DNA of 64,000 nucleotides from UBA3537 sp049889395. Its GTDB lineage: Bacteria > Bacteroidota > Bacteroidia > Flavobacteriales > Flavobacteriaceae. Under the pieces are notes generated by a model, which was not told where the DNA came from, ran no database searches, and saw only the letters and a list, made by a program, of their open reading frames with translations. Shown here one piece after another: positions 55,029-64,000 of the stretch (its first letter is position 1; each line of letters begins with the position of its first letter). The DNA is taken from assembly GCA_049889395.1 (NCBI GenBank), contig JBMHDM010000015.1:115700-179699 (forward strand), written 5' to 3'. A program made the translations under genes and the position numbers.

Positions 55029-55924
55029 TGCAAGAATTTTATAGTCATGGAAAATTACTTTTGACCGCTGAATATGCTGTTTTGGACGGCGCTAATGCCC
55101 TGGCGCTCCCCACAAAGTATGGACAAACTTTGAAAGTAAAACCTATTGATACTTCAGAAATCCGCTGGAAAAGTTTTGACCATAAAGGAAAGCTTTGGTT
55201 TGAAACCGTTTTGCTATATCCAAATTTTAAAACCACCTCAACAAATGAAACCGCAAAACGACTTTCACAATGTTTTAAAGTGATTCAAAAATTGAACCCC
55301 GATCGATTCAGGGAAAGTGGTTTTGAAATGCACAGTAATTTGGAATTTCCTCAAGATTGGGGATTGGGGTCTTCCTCTACGCTGATTAATAATTTGGCCC
55401 GGTGGGCCAATATAGATGCATTTGAACTACTCGAAAACACCTTTGGTGGTAGTGGTTATGATGTGGCCTGTGCGCAACACCCCCACCCTATTGTATATCG
55501 GCGTCAAAACAAAAAAATATATGTGAAAACTGTGGATTTTGATCCACCATTCAAAAACCAATTATTTTTTGTTCACCGTAACCAAAAGCAAAATAGCCGA
55601 GAGGGCATCGCTCACTACAACGCCCTAAAAGCAACTCAGTATCTTGATTGTTCTGAACTAAATTCAATTACTAATGCTATTTTAAACAGCTCCACTTTGG
55701 AAGACTTTGAGAAGCTTATCTACAAACACGAAACCATTATTGGCAACCTGATTCAACAACCGCCACTAAAAACCACCCATTTTACTGACTACCCCGGAGC
55801 CATAAAAAGCTTGGGCGCCTGGGGTGGAGATTTCTTTTTGGTGACGGGACAGATTTCTAATTTAGAATACTTCAGAGCTAAAGGTTATAACACCATCTTT
55901 TATTTTAGAGAATTAATTCTTTAG
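55028..55924 (+). CDS. GYDIA-type GHMP kinase
   Basis: 298 residues from the ATG at 55028 (a TTG one codon earlier is less likely). ATP loop LGSSSTLINNLARWA in place of the usual PxxxGLGSSAA, preceded by PQDWG. The family-naming stretch is GGSGYDVACA. Related to mevalonate kinases; the exact phospho-acceptor is unproven but the HMG-CoA reductase partner points to the mevalonate pathway. Confidence 0.88.
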   Translation: MQEFYSHGKLLLTAEYAVLDGANALALPTKYGQTLKVKPIDTSEIRWKSFDHKGKLWFETVLLYPNFKTTSTNETAKRLSQCFKVIQKLNPDRFRESGFEMHSNLEFPQDWGLGSSSTLINNLARWANIDAFELLENTFGGSGYDVACAQHPHPIVYRRQNKKIYVKTVDFDPPFKNQLFFVHRNQKQNSREGIAHYNALKATQYLDCSELNSITNAILNSSTLEDFEKLIYKHETIIGNLIQQPPLKTTHFTDYPGAIKSLGAWGGDFFLVTGQISNLEYFRAKGYNTIFYFRELIL

Positions 55925-55965
55925 AAGATTTATGAAATAATTGGAATACTTTTAGAAGATAAAAC

Positions 55966-55995
55966 AAAAAAGGGACTGATTTACAGTCCCTTTTT
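55966..55995. terminator. Bidirectional terminator between GHMP kinase and PpiD-like genes
   Basis: A-run then AGGGACTG, loop ATTTA, CAGTCCCT then a T-run. The stem is perfect through at least eight pairs and continues through the A/T flanks, so it can serve both convergent genes. Confidence 0.85.
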
Positions 55996-56015
55996 AGCTA
56001 TTTTACAATTAAATT

Positions 56016-58178
56016 TTAATAGAATACGGCTCTATTATCTTTAATTTCAGCGGCATCTTTAAGCGCATTGTACAACTGTGTATTGACTGCATTAGCTTTG
56101 GCTTGCCCCACACGATTGGCAGCAGCTTGATAACTAGTTAGTGCTGTAGCTGGTGTCGATTTAATCACTTGGACAGCATATACACCACTGTTCCCAGCAA
56201 CCAGATCTGAAGTTTCTCCTTCATTAAGTCCAAAGGCTGTTCCAATGACCAATGGCTCTCGGCCAGCTCCTGAAAGGGTCGGATTTTTCATGTTTACTGC
56301 TGATGCAGATTTTACGGTTTGACCTTCTGCCGATGCAATGTCATCCAGTGAAGTGGCTGATATACGGTCCTTAATAATCTGAGCTTTCTTTTCTTTACGG
56401 ATTTCTGGAAGTGCTGTAACAGAACCACTTTCTACGGACATTAAACCTTTCTCATTTATAGCTGTAACCTTGACCACAACAAATCCACCACCGGAGGTGT
56501 TAAAACTTTTAAAATCGTCTACATCTGTTCCGTCTTCAAATGCCCAACGAACAATGGCTCGTTGTGCCCCGATCCCAGGAATATTTTCGTCCAGTTCTTT
56601 AACACTGCTAACGTTTCGGACGTCGTAGCCGTTATCTTCTGCGACGGCTTTAAAATCAGCATCAGCTACAGCAATTTCAAATTTTGATTTGCTTTTGAAT
56701 ATCTCATCAATGGTTTCAACTGAAGGCTCAATTTTCTGTGAAATTGTTGCTACTTTGTAAGCCTCTTGTGATTTGCCTTGATCCAAAATTTCAATGACAT
56801 GGTACCCAAAATCGGTACGAACAACCCCCAAGCTCCCTTTGGAATTTTCAAAAGAATAGGCCTTAAATTCTGGTGCAAAACCGTCGGTGTAAGCAAATTC
56901 GATTTCACCGTCCTTTTCATTACTCACTTTGTCGGAAGACAGTGACAATAGGGATTTGAATTTGGATCGGTTTCTTCTTAAAACATTATATATACTATCG
57001 GCAGTTGCTTTGGCTTCAGAGTCAGTTTTGGTTACGGTTGCGTCGGCACGCATACCCCCAACAAAAGGTATTAAAATGTGGCGAACTTTTGTAGAATCGG
57101 CAATTCCTCTTCGGGAAACCATCTTTGTAATTTTATAAAACCCATTATCTTTGTAAGGTCCATATACTTCCCCTTCGTTCAAACTGGTAATGTCATCGGC
57201 AACGTCGGATGAAAAGGCCGATCTAAATACATATGAATCATTGTATTTTTCTGCAGAGTTGGTGTTTACAAAACTTGCATTGTCTGTTGTATTTTTAAAA
57301 CCAGTAACAGTCTCCGTAGCCTTTGTTATATCGTTGTACTGGTCTTTGTCATCTAATAGTGATTTAAGATTATCTTGAATAAGCTGCTCGTCAGCCAATG
57401 AGGCTTCCTCTTTAAATTGAACAAAAATTAAATCTCTTGACGCTTCCACTTCATATTGCTTCGGAAAACGTTTCATATAGGCTTCGATCTCTGATTTTTT
57501 TACCGTAATTATACTATCAGGAACACTGGCATAAGGAACTTGAACATATTTCAGGTCTACTTTATCATTTTCGAGTTGGTAGTCTAATTCTCCTTCTGTT
57601 AGGGTTCCAGTCATTCCAGCTTTGACCAGATTAAAATAGGTTTGTTGCATTCCAGTAACAGCCACATTTTGTTCAAAATCTGTCCAAGACTTATAGTTTA
57701 CAGCAGAACCGCCAAGGGTTGAAGTTTCAGGTGCTATTGCTTTGAGATTAGCAATAAACTCATTGAGTTTATCTTCGTCAAAAAGACCAGCTTCATTTTT
57801 GAATTCTTCAAAAGCACCTAAATTTTGCTCTAATAAGTCTCGCATGTAGTCTCTTTCAACTGAAAGTCCTAAAGCGTCATATTGCGACTGCATTATTTTT
57901 GATCGCACCTCACTATCCCAAGCACGATTCATAGCTTGTGTGGTAGTTAACGAGCCGCCAGATTGTCTTTGTAAGTTTTCAACTTTGGTCATAAACTCAA
58001 CTCTTTCAATGTCCATTCCGTTGACTGTAGCGATGCTGTTCTGATTCAACTCATCCGCTTTGAAGATGTCAGTTATGGTTCCAGAACCTGTTGAAAAAAC
58101 GAATGCGAATAAGGCTAATCCTATTACACTGATTAAAGCGACAGGGCCTAGTGATCTAATTTTACCTAATAATGCCAT
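56016..58178 (-). CDS. PpiD-like peptidyl-prolyl isomerase
   Basis: 720 residues. One transmembrane helix about 12-31 anchors it in the inner membrane with the bulk in the periplasm. SurA-N-like chaperone region about 45-230, then a parvulin domain (about 340-440; VRHILIPFVGG) with the closing GYHVIEI motif. A C-terminal chaperone-like half follows. Helps fold outer-membrane and secreted proteins. Single gene unit, 96 bp from the CNNM gene. Confidence 0.9.
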   Translation of the reverse strand: MALLGKIRSLGPVALISVIGLALFAFVFSTGSGTITDIFKADELNQNSIATVNGMDIERVEFMTKVENLQRQSGGSLTTTQAMNRAWDSEVRSKIMQSQYDALGLSVERDYMRDLLEQNLGAFEEFKNEAGLFDEDKLNEFIANLKAIAPETSTLGGSAVNYKSWTDFEQNVAVTGMQQTYFNLVKAGMTGTLTEGELDYQLENDKVDLKYVQVPYASVPDSIITVKKSEIEAYMKRFPKQYEVEASRDLIFVQFKEEASLADEQLIQDNLKSLLDDKDQYNDITKATETVTGFKNTTDNASFVNTNSAEKYNDSYVFRSAFSSDVADDITSLNEGEVYGPYKDNGFYKITKMVSRRGIADSTKVRHILIPFVGGMRADATVTKTDSEAKATADSIYNVLRRNRSKFKSLLSLSSDKVSNEKDGEIEFAYTDGFAPEFKAYSFENSKGSLGVVRTDFGYHVIEILDQGKSQEAYKVATISQKIEPSVETIDEIFKSKSKFEIAVADADFKAVAEDNGYDVRNVSSVKELDENIPGIGAQRAIVRWAFEDGTDVDDFKSFNTSGGGFVVVKVTAINEKGLMSVESGSVTALPEIRKEKKAQIIKDRISATSLDDIASAEGQTVKSASAVNMKNPTLSGAGREPLVIGTAFGLNEGETSDLVAGNSGVYAVQVIKSTPATALTSYQAAANRVGQAKANAVNTQLYNALKDAAEIKDNRAVFY

Positions 58179-58274
58179 GGTATAATTGGTCTTGTGATTA
58201 AAATATAGTGAGCGAAAATACCAATTTAATTTGAATTATTAAAGACGGATTTGGGTTTTATTAAATTGAAGTAT

Positions 58275-59570
58275 TTAAGGAAAATGTTGAGGGTTTATTT
58301 TTAATGAAATTAATTCAATTTTGGTATTCGAAACTTGTTCTATAGTGAACTCAAATTGATCTATTGTGATATTTTGATTTTGATCAGGAATTTCTTCAGT
58401 AAGATGAACAATTAGCCCACCTAATGTTTCGTAATTTTCGTGTTCAGGTAGTTGTAGTTTGTAGGTTTCATTGATATAATCGACCTCAAGTCGGGCCGAA
58501 AACAAATAGGATGTTTCATCAATCTGTTCTTCTGTTAGCTCGCTGGAGTCGTGTTCGTCTTCAATCTCGCCAAATAATTCTTCTACAATATCTTCGACAG
58601 TTAAAATTCCAGAAGTACCGCCATATTCATCTAAAACCACCGCTAGGCTTTTTCGCTTTTTGGTCAATACATTGATAATATCTTTGACCAACATGGTTTC
58701 TGGTACAAACTCTACAGGCATCAACATGGACTTGATGGATTTTGGTTTTTTAAACAAGTCAAAGGCATGAACGTAGCCTAGAATATCATCAAACGTGTTG
58801 TTGTAAACCAATATTTTGGAATGTCCAGACTGAACAAAAAGTGTGGTAAGATTGTCCAAAGAGTCATGTATTTCGATTGCCGTTAGTTCTGTTCTGGGAA
58901 CCATGGCTTCTCGAGCTTTCACATCTGAAAATTCCAAGGCATTTTGGAAAATAATAATTTCACTATCTACCTCATCATCGTCGCTTACTGATTCCATTTG
59001 TTCGCTTATATAGTTACCCAATTCTACTTTAGAAAATGCCAACTGAACCTCATCCCCTTTTGTTTTGAAAATTGTTTTGAGAACAAAATCTGATATCCAT
59101 ATGACAAAAGTGGAAATAACCGAAAACAAGAGATAGAAGATATAGGCAGGCCATGCTAATAACTTTAGAAGTGTGTTAGCATATATCTGAAAAAATACTT
59201 TGGGTAAAAACTCAGCAGTCAGCAAAATAACAAGGGTTGAAATGATAGTTTGAGTCAGCAGACTCAATTTATCAAACAAGTAATGCAAAACCATCGAGTC
59301 TGTGGGCAGATTTAATGCAAACCAATTCATCAAGGTGTCGCCCATGTAAAATCCATACACAACTAGGGCGACATTGTTTCCAATGAGCATAGTAGCAATA
59401 AATTTGGAGGGTTTGGCTGTCAGCTTAGTTAATAATTTAGATAAAAACCCTTCTTGTTTTTTTTCAATTTCTATATGGATTTTGTTTGCAGAAACAAAGG
59501 CGATTTCCATTCCAGAAAAGAATGCAGACAACAATAAACTTAGTGTAATAATGACAATGTCCGAAGTCAT
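58275..59570 (-). CDS. CNNM/CBS domain protein (hemolysin family, CorC-like)
   Basis: 431 residues. CNNM transmembrane domain about 1-160 with four helices, a CBS pair about 205-330 and a CorC/HlyC C-terminal domain about 345-428. Homologues are linked to Mg2+ or Co2+ efflux, and the Flavobacterial gliding protein GldE has this layout, but no gld gene is adjacent, so hemolysin-family is the safe call. The start follows the next upstream small gene by 4 bp. Confidence 0.88.
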   Translation of the reverse strand: MTSDIVIITLSLLLSAFFSGMEIAFVSANKIHIEIEKKQEGFLSKLLTKLTAKPSKFIATMLIGNNVALVVYGFYMGDTLMNWFALNLPTDSMVLHYLFDKLSLLTQTIISTLVILLTAEFLPKVFFQIYANTLLKLLAWPAYIFYLLFSVISTFVIWISDFVLKTIFKTKGDEVQLAFSKVELGNYISEQMESVSDDDEVDSEIIIFQNALEFSDVKAREAMVPRTELTAIEIHDSLDNLTTLFVQSGHSKILVYNNTFDDILGYVHAFDLFKKPKSIKSMLMPVEFVPETMLVKDIINVLTKKRKSLAVVLDEYGGTSGILTVEDIVEELFGEIEDEHDSSELTEEQIDETSYLFSARLEVDYINETYKLQLPEHENYETLGGLIVHLTEEIPDQNQNITIDQFEFTIEQVSNTKIELISLKINPQHFP

Positions 59571-59574
59571 TTAA

Positions 59575-59766
59575 TTATAATTTTCCTCGGTCTTTGAATC
59601 GCTTTTGGTACTTGTTTCTGAAGAAAAAAATGAAAATCGCAAAGATGACAAAGAATAGCGACAAATAAGCCCCGTTACGGTTTGTACTCCATTTTGTGGC
59701 AGCGTCATAGGCAAATAGTACTGCGAATATGATGTAGAAATATTTAAATACGGATAAAAATTTCAT
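59575..59766 (-). CDS. Small membrane protein, 63 residues
   Basis: Two hydrophobic helices (about 8-20 and 33-49) and a strongly basic tail (NKYQKRFKDRG). No family recognised. Its position, 4 bp before the CNNM gene and 44 bp after lptC, in the same strand, supports a real gene. Confidence 0.65.
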   Translation of the reverse strand: MKFLSVFKYFYIIFAVLFAYDAATKWSTNRNGAYLSLFFVIFAIFIFFFRNKYQKRFKDRGKL

Positions 59767-59810
59767 ATAATGAATATACTAGATTATGATTAGTTATGTA
59801 AATATACAGA

Positions 59811-60365
59811 TTATTCTTCAATGTATATTCGCCCTGTGACTTCCAAAACTTGAGCATTAGTGAAATTTTGATTAGCATCAAAACCATTGCCATTAGTAAT
59901 ATAATCTTTTGTTCTGAACTTTACGGGATTATCTGTAAACAACCACTCTTTTTTTTGGTCATAATACAATTGATCTGTGTAGAGCGTATCATTGGTTGCT
60001 GTGGTCAAAATAACATTCCCTCTTAAATCAATAAGGTCTGTTTTGTTGTAAAGAATAGCTTTGTCTGATAAAACTGTACTCGACTGATTATTGTCATCTA
60101 ATAATGTTAAGTTTATCCCATCAGGAAATTCATAAAATGGAAATTCTTGATTGGAGAAATTAATCATTTTTGGGCTCAAAAGAATTGAGGTCAACTTGCC
60201 GGAATCAGTATGCTTGGTGTTAATATTTTCTGCTGTAGAAACAGGCAAAAATGGTACATTAGAGCTAATATTAATTTTATCTAATCGTTTATTACACGAA
60301 AAAAGCATCCCTCCTAAAACTAGGAAAACGATACTTTTTAAAGTATTTTTTGATCTAATAATCAT
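59811..60365 (-). CDS. lptC: LPS export protein LptC-like
   Basis: 184 residues from the ATG at 60365; the longer reading is not needed because this ATG overlaps the upstream stop by one base (TAATG). Lipoprotein-like signal ending LFSC (Cys about 24). The body is an LptC beta-jellyroll: FYEFPDGINLTLLD, YNKTDLIDLRGNVILTT and DNPVKFRTKDYITNGNGFDANQNF. Bridges LPS from the inner-membrane LptBFG to LptA. No other lpt gene is in the window. Confidence 0.85.
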   Translation of the reverse strand: MIIRSKNTLKSIVFLVLGGMLFSCNKRLDKINISSNVPFLPVSTAENINTKHTDSGKLTSILLSPKMINFSNQEFPFYEFPDGINLTLLDDNNQSSTVLSDKAILYNKTDLIDLRGNVILTTATNDTLYTDQLYYDQKKEWLFTDNPVKFRTKDYITNGNGFDANQNFTNAQVLEVTGRIYIEE

Positions 60366-61744
60366 TAAAGATTTGGAACTGTCACATTGCGTTGAATCCA
60401 GCACCCAACATTGATTGTTTGACCTGCTCTACCTGAAGAGAAGATTTCACTTTTCTGGGGTGCTTTGGCATTGTAGTTTGCAATAGATTTAGCAGCATTC
60501 TTTTTCATATTAGGATCTACTCGTCCTGCTTTTGCGGCTTCTTTTGCGGCTAACCAATAGACTGCTCTTTTTGAAAAGTTATCGGTTCCACAATTATTCG
60601 CACTTTTGGCATACATCGATGCGATTGCCAGATAAGCACGTCCCATACTTGGATTAAATTTCAGCGCTTTTAGATAATAGCTTCGTGCTTGTCCATAGCT
60701 TCCTTTTTTCTTGAAACTTGTTGCAATTTTGAATAATATTTTTGCTTTTGCAAAATTATCTGTTTCAAGCTCAACGGCTTGGTTATAGTAATTGAGGGCT
60801 TCGCTACGCTCCCCTGTCTTTTCTTTTAATAATCCCAAATAGAAGGCGGTATCAGCATTGGGTTCTAAATTGTTTTTTTGCTCAACAATTTGTACAAACA
60901 ATGGGTCATCATTACACCCTTTAGCATACATTCTGTTCATGGCACGCTGAAGCCACAAACCATCATTTTTGAACGCCTCAAAATCTCGTGTGTAAAGTGG
61001 TATTAGGTTTTCACAATTGGCACGCGATCCTAATTTTGTGTCGATACTGGATGATATTTGATCATATGCTCTTAAATAACTGTTGTAGGATTTGAGCTTT
61101 GAAGTTTCTGTTCTATTTAACGCTTTGGGATCACCATCTTCGTTTAAAAAAGCATTTCTTTTATTGGTATAGTTTTTCACTTCGTTTTCTACCTTCTCTG
61201 TAATGACCTCATACATGTTAAACAAATTTTGTGCAGGAATGTTTCCAACATCATACATGTCTACCACCAAAGAAAAATAAGTGTACAAACTTTTTGGATT
61301 AGTAAAAGTTTTGGCATCCGAGTTATAGGCTTCTTGGAAGGAAGCATAGAGCTGTTCTTTGCTCAGGCCCAATTCTTTTCTATTGTCGTATTGTAACTGG
61401 CAAGCTTTTGCCAAGTAAGTACCTTTTGGCGTCACTGTTGGAAAATATTGAGCACGCTCTGACCACAATGTGATCATATCATTAATGTAAGCTAACTTTT
61501 CAGTACCGGTTGTGGATGATATTTTGTGTTTCAAAATACGTTCACCATAAACAAAAATAGCTTTGTTAAATCGCGGATTTCTCTGACGCAATTCCATCCA
61601 AGGTGTATATGCAGCATCAAAGTTTTTTGATTTAACATATTCGCTGAAAATCGACAAATCCTGAAAGTCTTGTTCATTTTGTGCGCCAACAACTAGAAAA
61701 GTTGTCGTTAAAAATGCTATAAGAAGTGTAATTTTAGTTTTCAT
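60365..61744 (-). CDS. TPR protein, secreted
   Basis: 459 residues. Signal peptide 1-21. TPR-like helical repeats in the C-terminal half (SEALNYYNQAVELE, AKILFKIATSFKKKGSY, ARSYYLKALKFNPSMGRAYLAIASM). The extreme C-terminus is not TPR (VGCWIQRNVTVP). Sits between the outer-membrane protein gene and lptC, so an envelope assembly role is possible. Partner unknown. Confidence 0.85.
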   Translation of the reverse strand: MKTKITLLIAFLTTTFLVVGAQNEQDFQDLSIFSEYVKSKNFDAAYTPWMELRQRNPRFNKAIFVYGERILKHKISSTTGTEKLAYINDMITLWSERAQYFPTVTPKGTYLAKACQLQYDNRKELGLSKEQLYASFQEAYNSDAKTFTNPKSLYTYFSLVVDMYDVGNIPAQNLFNMYEVITEKVENEVKNYTNKRNAFLNEDGDPKALNRTETSKLKSYNSYLRAYDQISSSIDTKLGSRANCENLIPLYTRDFEAFKNDGLWLQRAMNRMYAKGCNDDPLFVQIVEQKNNLEPNADTAFYLGLLKEKTGERSEALNYYNQAVELETDNFAKAKILFKIATSFKKKGSYGQARSYYLKALKFNPSMGRAYLAIASMYAKSANNCGTDNFSKRAVYWLAAKEAAKAGRVDPNMKKNAAKSIANYNAKAPQKSEIFSSGRAGQTINVGCWIQRNVTVPNL

Positions 61745-61797
61745 ATTTTGAAAATAATATTTTAATAATTACAATTTAATGTTTGTTAAATGTCTAT

Positions 61798-63102
61798 TTA
61801 GTTAAATTTTCGTTTTTCGAACCACCGATCATTCAATGATAAACTTATATTGAGGTTAAAGAAGTTTTCCTGAACCAGTTCTGAAGCGGTTGTACCTCTT
61901 TGACCAAATTCTAAAGCCACATTAGCATTTGAAAACAAACGCCCCACAGGTACACCTATTCCAAAAGATATGCCAAATTCTTTTATTGATTCGTTGTTGA
62001 CCACCAAACCTGTCTGTTCATATCTCACACCAGCCCTGAAAACTATGCGTTTCCAGTAGTTACTAAATGAGTCATATTTTGGAATAAAAAATCCACCCAA
62101 GGATAAAGATGAAGCGTTTTCAAATGTGGTATTGTCAACATTGATAAATCGATTCGAAAAATTGGAAGCCTCCAAAAATGTGTAATCCAATCCTACAAAC
62201 CACTTTAACGGTCGTCCTATTCCAATTCCAAACGTGGTTTTGGCGGGAAGGGTCATCGTGGTTTCCAACAAATTTTGATCTTCAAGGTTATTCTCTATCG
62301 TGTTGATTGTATATTCTTGCCCATTCACATCAATGGAAATTGTTGCTAAGTCACTTTGGTTGGTAGAGTTTAAATTAGCTTTAGGACTGTACGATGCAGC
62401 TGCCATAAGCTCCAATCTATTCCCCAAACTTTTTTGGTAAACCATTCCTAAATTAAATGAAAATCCGCTCAAATCTGATCGTTTGGATAATCTACTTTGG
62501 TACTGTAACAAGTCCCCTTGGTCATTGTAGCCAAATGCAATACTGGTGTTGGAAATATTACCAAAATTGTATTGAGCATCTAAACCTACTTTTAGAGATT
62601 CCAATAATTGATAGCCCAGCCCAAGGAATACCCTATTGACTCCGCCTTCTCCACGATAACGATTTTGTAATGTCCCTTCATCGTCTTTGGATTGAAGTTT
62701 ATATCCAACATTGGTATATGGCATAATCCCAAAACCAACCCCAAATTTTTGTAATGGTAGTACCACGGCCAAATAATCGACTGAAGAAGTTCCAGAATCG
62801 TCAGAATCAGATGCTGTTTTTAGTGTGGTGGAAGAAAAACTAGTTCCAATTGCAAATTTGACCGGACGAGCTTCATTGTTATAAAAAGAAAAATTGGATC
62901 CTGCATAAGAGGCGGGGTTTTTGAGATTGACATGGATACTATCGGAGTAAACACTGATTCCCCCCATGGCTCTATTCTCTGCAGTACCTTTAAATTTTAA
63001 ACTTCCAATACCATAAAATGAGTAGGGTGAACTAGTTCCTTGTTGAGCTGAAGCAATGCTTGAAAACACAACAATCAGACAGGTTAATATTTTTTTGGTC
63101 AT
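61798..63102 (-). CDS. Predicted outer-membrane beta-barrel protein
   Basis: 434 residues. Signal peptide 1-19 (IASAQ). N-terminal part resembles the PorV/FadL-like barrels of Bacteroidota (SPYSFYGIGSL, AMGGISVYSDS, NPASYAG). Alternating hydrophobic strands continue to the end, which closes with LNISLSLNDRWFEKRKFN. Function unknown. Start overlaps coaX stop by 4 bp. Confidence 0.8.
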   Translation of the reverse strand: MTKKILTCLIVVFSSIASAQQGTSSPYSFYGIGSLKFKGTAENRAMGGISVYSDSIHVNLKNPASYAGSNFSFYNNEARPVKFAIGTSFSSTTLKTASDSDDSGTSSVDYLAVVLPLQKFGVGFGIMPYTNVGYKLQSKDDEGTLQNRYRGEGGVNRVFLGLGYQLLESLKVGLDAQYNFGNISNTSIAFGYNDQGDLLQYQSRLSKRSDLSGFSFNLGMVYQKSLGNRLELMAAASYSPKANLNSTNQSDLATISIDVNGQEYTINTIENNLEDQNLLETTMTLPAKTTFGIGIGRPLKWFVGLDYTFLEASNFSNRFINVDNTTFENASSLSLGGFFIPKYDSFSNYWKRIVFRAGVRYEQTGLVVNNESIKEFGISFGIGVPVGRLFSNANVALEFGQRGTTASELVQENFFNLNISLSLNDRWFEKRKFN

Positions 63103-63830
63103 GTGTTTGAATTAAGTTCCAATATGTGGTTAAGTCCTTCCAAAAGTAAATTTGAGACCGCAAATATGCTAATTTTTAATTGCTTAAACAAGAAATCCCG
63201 GTCTCCTCCTGTCAAAACAACTGTCAGATTGGGGAAATCTGAACTATACTTTGATATTGCTCCCTCGATTTCATGAATAATCCCAAGAGTGACTCCGGAA
63301 TGAATACACTCATTTGTGGTATTTCCAACAAAAAAATTTGGAATATCGGGCTCAATGTGAGGCAGTCTTGAAGTTTGGCTGTTTAAAGCTTTATATCGCA
63401 TTCGAAGGCCTGGAGAGATTGCTCCGCCATGATATTGAGATTTATCATCAACAAAATCATAGGTAATGCATGTACCTGCATCAATGATTAGAATGTTGGT
63501 ATTTGGATATTTATTAATGGCTCCAGAAACTAACGCAATTCTATCGAATCCTAAGGAATCTGGAGTTTGATATAAATTGATGAAAGGTAGTAAAAATGTA
63601 TGATCTAGAGTATGGACTTTGCAGCGCTTGGGTATAAATTTTACAATATCTTCGGAAGCAACGGAAACTGAAGAAATTAAAACTTGTTCGATCTTAGGGT
63701 ATTTTTCGAAAACATCAATAATGGATTGCGCCATGCAATCATTGTTGTTGTTGAAGATCTCTAGTAGGGAGTGATCTTCAAATAAAGCTAATTTAGTGTA
63801 AGAATTTCCGATGTCTAAAATGAGGTTCAT
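63099..63830 (-). CDS. coaX: Type III pantothenate kinase
   Basis: 243 residues from the ATG at 63830, beginning at NLILDIGNSYTKLALF; an extension of four residues to 63842 lacks support. Phosphate 1 motif DIGNSYTK, phosphate 2 motif IIDAGTCITYDFVD and the substrate strand GGAISPGLRMRYKAL are typical. First step of coenzyme A synthesis. It heads the minus-strand operon that includes the outer-membrane protein. Confidence 0.94.
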   Translation of the reverse strand: MNLILDIGNSYTKLALFEDHSLLEIFNNNNDCMAQSIIDVFEKYPKIEQVLISSVSVASEDIVKFIPKRCKVHTLDHTFLLPFINLYQTPDSLGFDRIALVSGAINKYPNTNILIIDAGTCITYDFVDDKSQYHGGAISPGLRMRYKALNSQTSRLPHIEPDIPNFFVGNTTNECIHSGVTLGIIHEIEGAISKYSSDFPNLTVVLTGGDRDFLFKQLKISIFAVSNLLLEGLNHILELNSNT

Positions 63831-63879
63831 ATTCCGAATCAAGCTGTAAATTTACAAAACCATTTTTTTAAAAATTTAC

Positions 63880-63909
63880 TTTGGAGAAACTAAAATTGCA
63901 TTATATTTG
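63880..63909 (+). promoter_or_regulatory. Bacteroidota-type promoter of tRNA-Phe
   Basis: -33 element TTTG at 63880-63883, an 18-bp spacer and -7 box TATATTTG at 63902-63909. Both elements and their spacing match the Bacteroidota consensus. The first transcribed base should lie near 63914, about 12 bp before the tRNA. Confidence 0.75.
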
Positions 63910-63925
63910 CAGTCGCATTATGCGG

Positions 63926-63998
<73 letters not shown>

Positions 63999-64000
63999 CT

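Noticed and set aside
58275..59570. Gliding motility protein GldE
   Set aside because: The domain layout fits, but no gldD or other gld gene is adjacent, so the generic hemolysin/CNNM call is safer.

Overview
The window looks like one contiguous piece of chromosome from a Flavobacteriaceae bacterium (phylum Bacteroidota). The DNA is AT-rich. Several genes are preceded by the Bacteroidota -7 promoter box TAnnTTTG, and ribosome binding sites are weak. The gene families fit that group: GlnN-type plus eukaryote-like glutamine synthetases, a GYDIA-type GHMP kinase, DUF4920, DUF1684 and DUF5522 proteins, S9B dipeptidyl peptidase with POT transporters, and MnmD. I saw no insertion sequence, phage gene, integrase, rRNA or CRISPR array. 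This is core-genome territory, with a surface-glycan patch and two decayed genes.

Layout. 1-2450: a TPR protein running off the left edge, then an FtsE-type ATPase. 2447-8279: a surface glycan locus with a 2-oxoglutarate/Fe(II) oxygenase, a GT2 and a GT4 glycosyltransferase, an EptA-like phosphoethanolamine transferase and a WzxE-like flippase. 8366-12735: small membrane protein, TypA, KdsA, M28 peptidase. 12804-19781: NtrC-type regulator without a DNA-binding domain, NatAB-type ABC transporter, DnaJ, GrpE, TIGR01777 protein, MnmD. 19782-26398: DUF4920 lipoprotein, IlvE, NTP pyrophosphohydrolase, SRPBCC/GyrI protein, CrcB, DUF1684, Lrp regulator, an orphan ORF and an unusual OmpA protein. 26447-35071: thioredoxin-like protein, PyrF, PrfA, PurM, glutamine synthetase III, glutamine synthetase II and a broken PAS-domain gene. 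35066-44052: HemL, glucosaminidase/LysM, D-cysteine desulfhydrase-like enzyme, DUF5522, urocanate hydratase, DUF4136, OppC-type permease, tail-specific protease. 44197-47258: SurE, small membrane protein, LpxB and a gutted comEC. 47261-53578: a peptide-utilisation run (thioredoxin, small ORF, two POT transporters, DPP-IV). 53718-55924: HMG-CoA reductase and GHMP kinase of the mevalonate pathway. 56016-63830: PpiD-like isomerase, CNNM/CBS protein, LptC, TPR protein, outer-membrane protein, CoaX. 63926-63998: tRNA-Phe.

Connections. KdsA, LpxB, LptC, the flippase and the EptA-like enzyme all serve lipopolysaccharide and envelope building. DPP-IV with two POT carriers forms a dipeptide scavenging unit. 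The two glutamine synthetases are divergent and share a control region that holds a 19-bp imperfect direct repeat 53 bp apart. The most striking items are the comEC remnant (ends kept, middle deleted, plus a stop codon), the PAS pseudogene, the glutamine synthetase control region, and three proteins with unusual domain layouts: OmpA with a duplicated Cys-bounded module, a thioredoxin with a twice-repeated C-terminal module, and DnaJ with half a zinc finger. I did not find a convincing wholly new multi-gene system.
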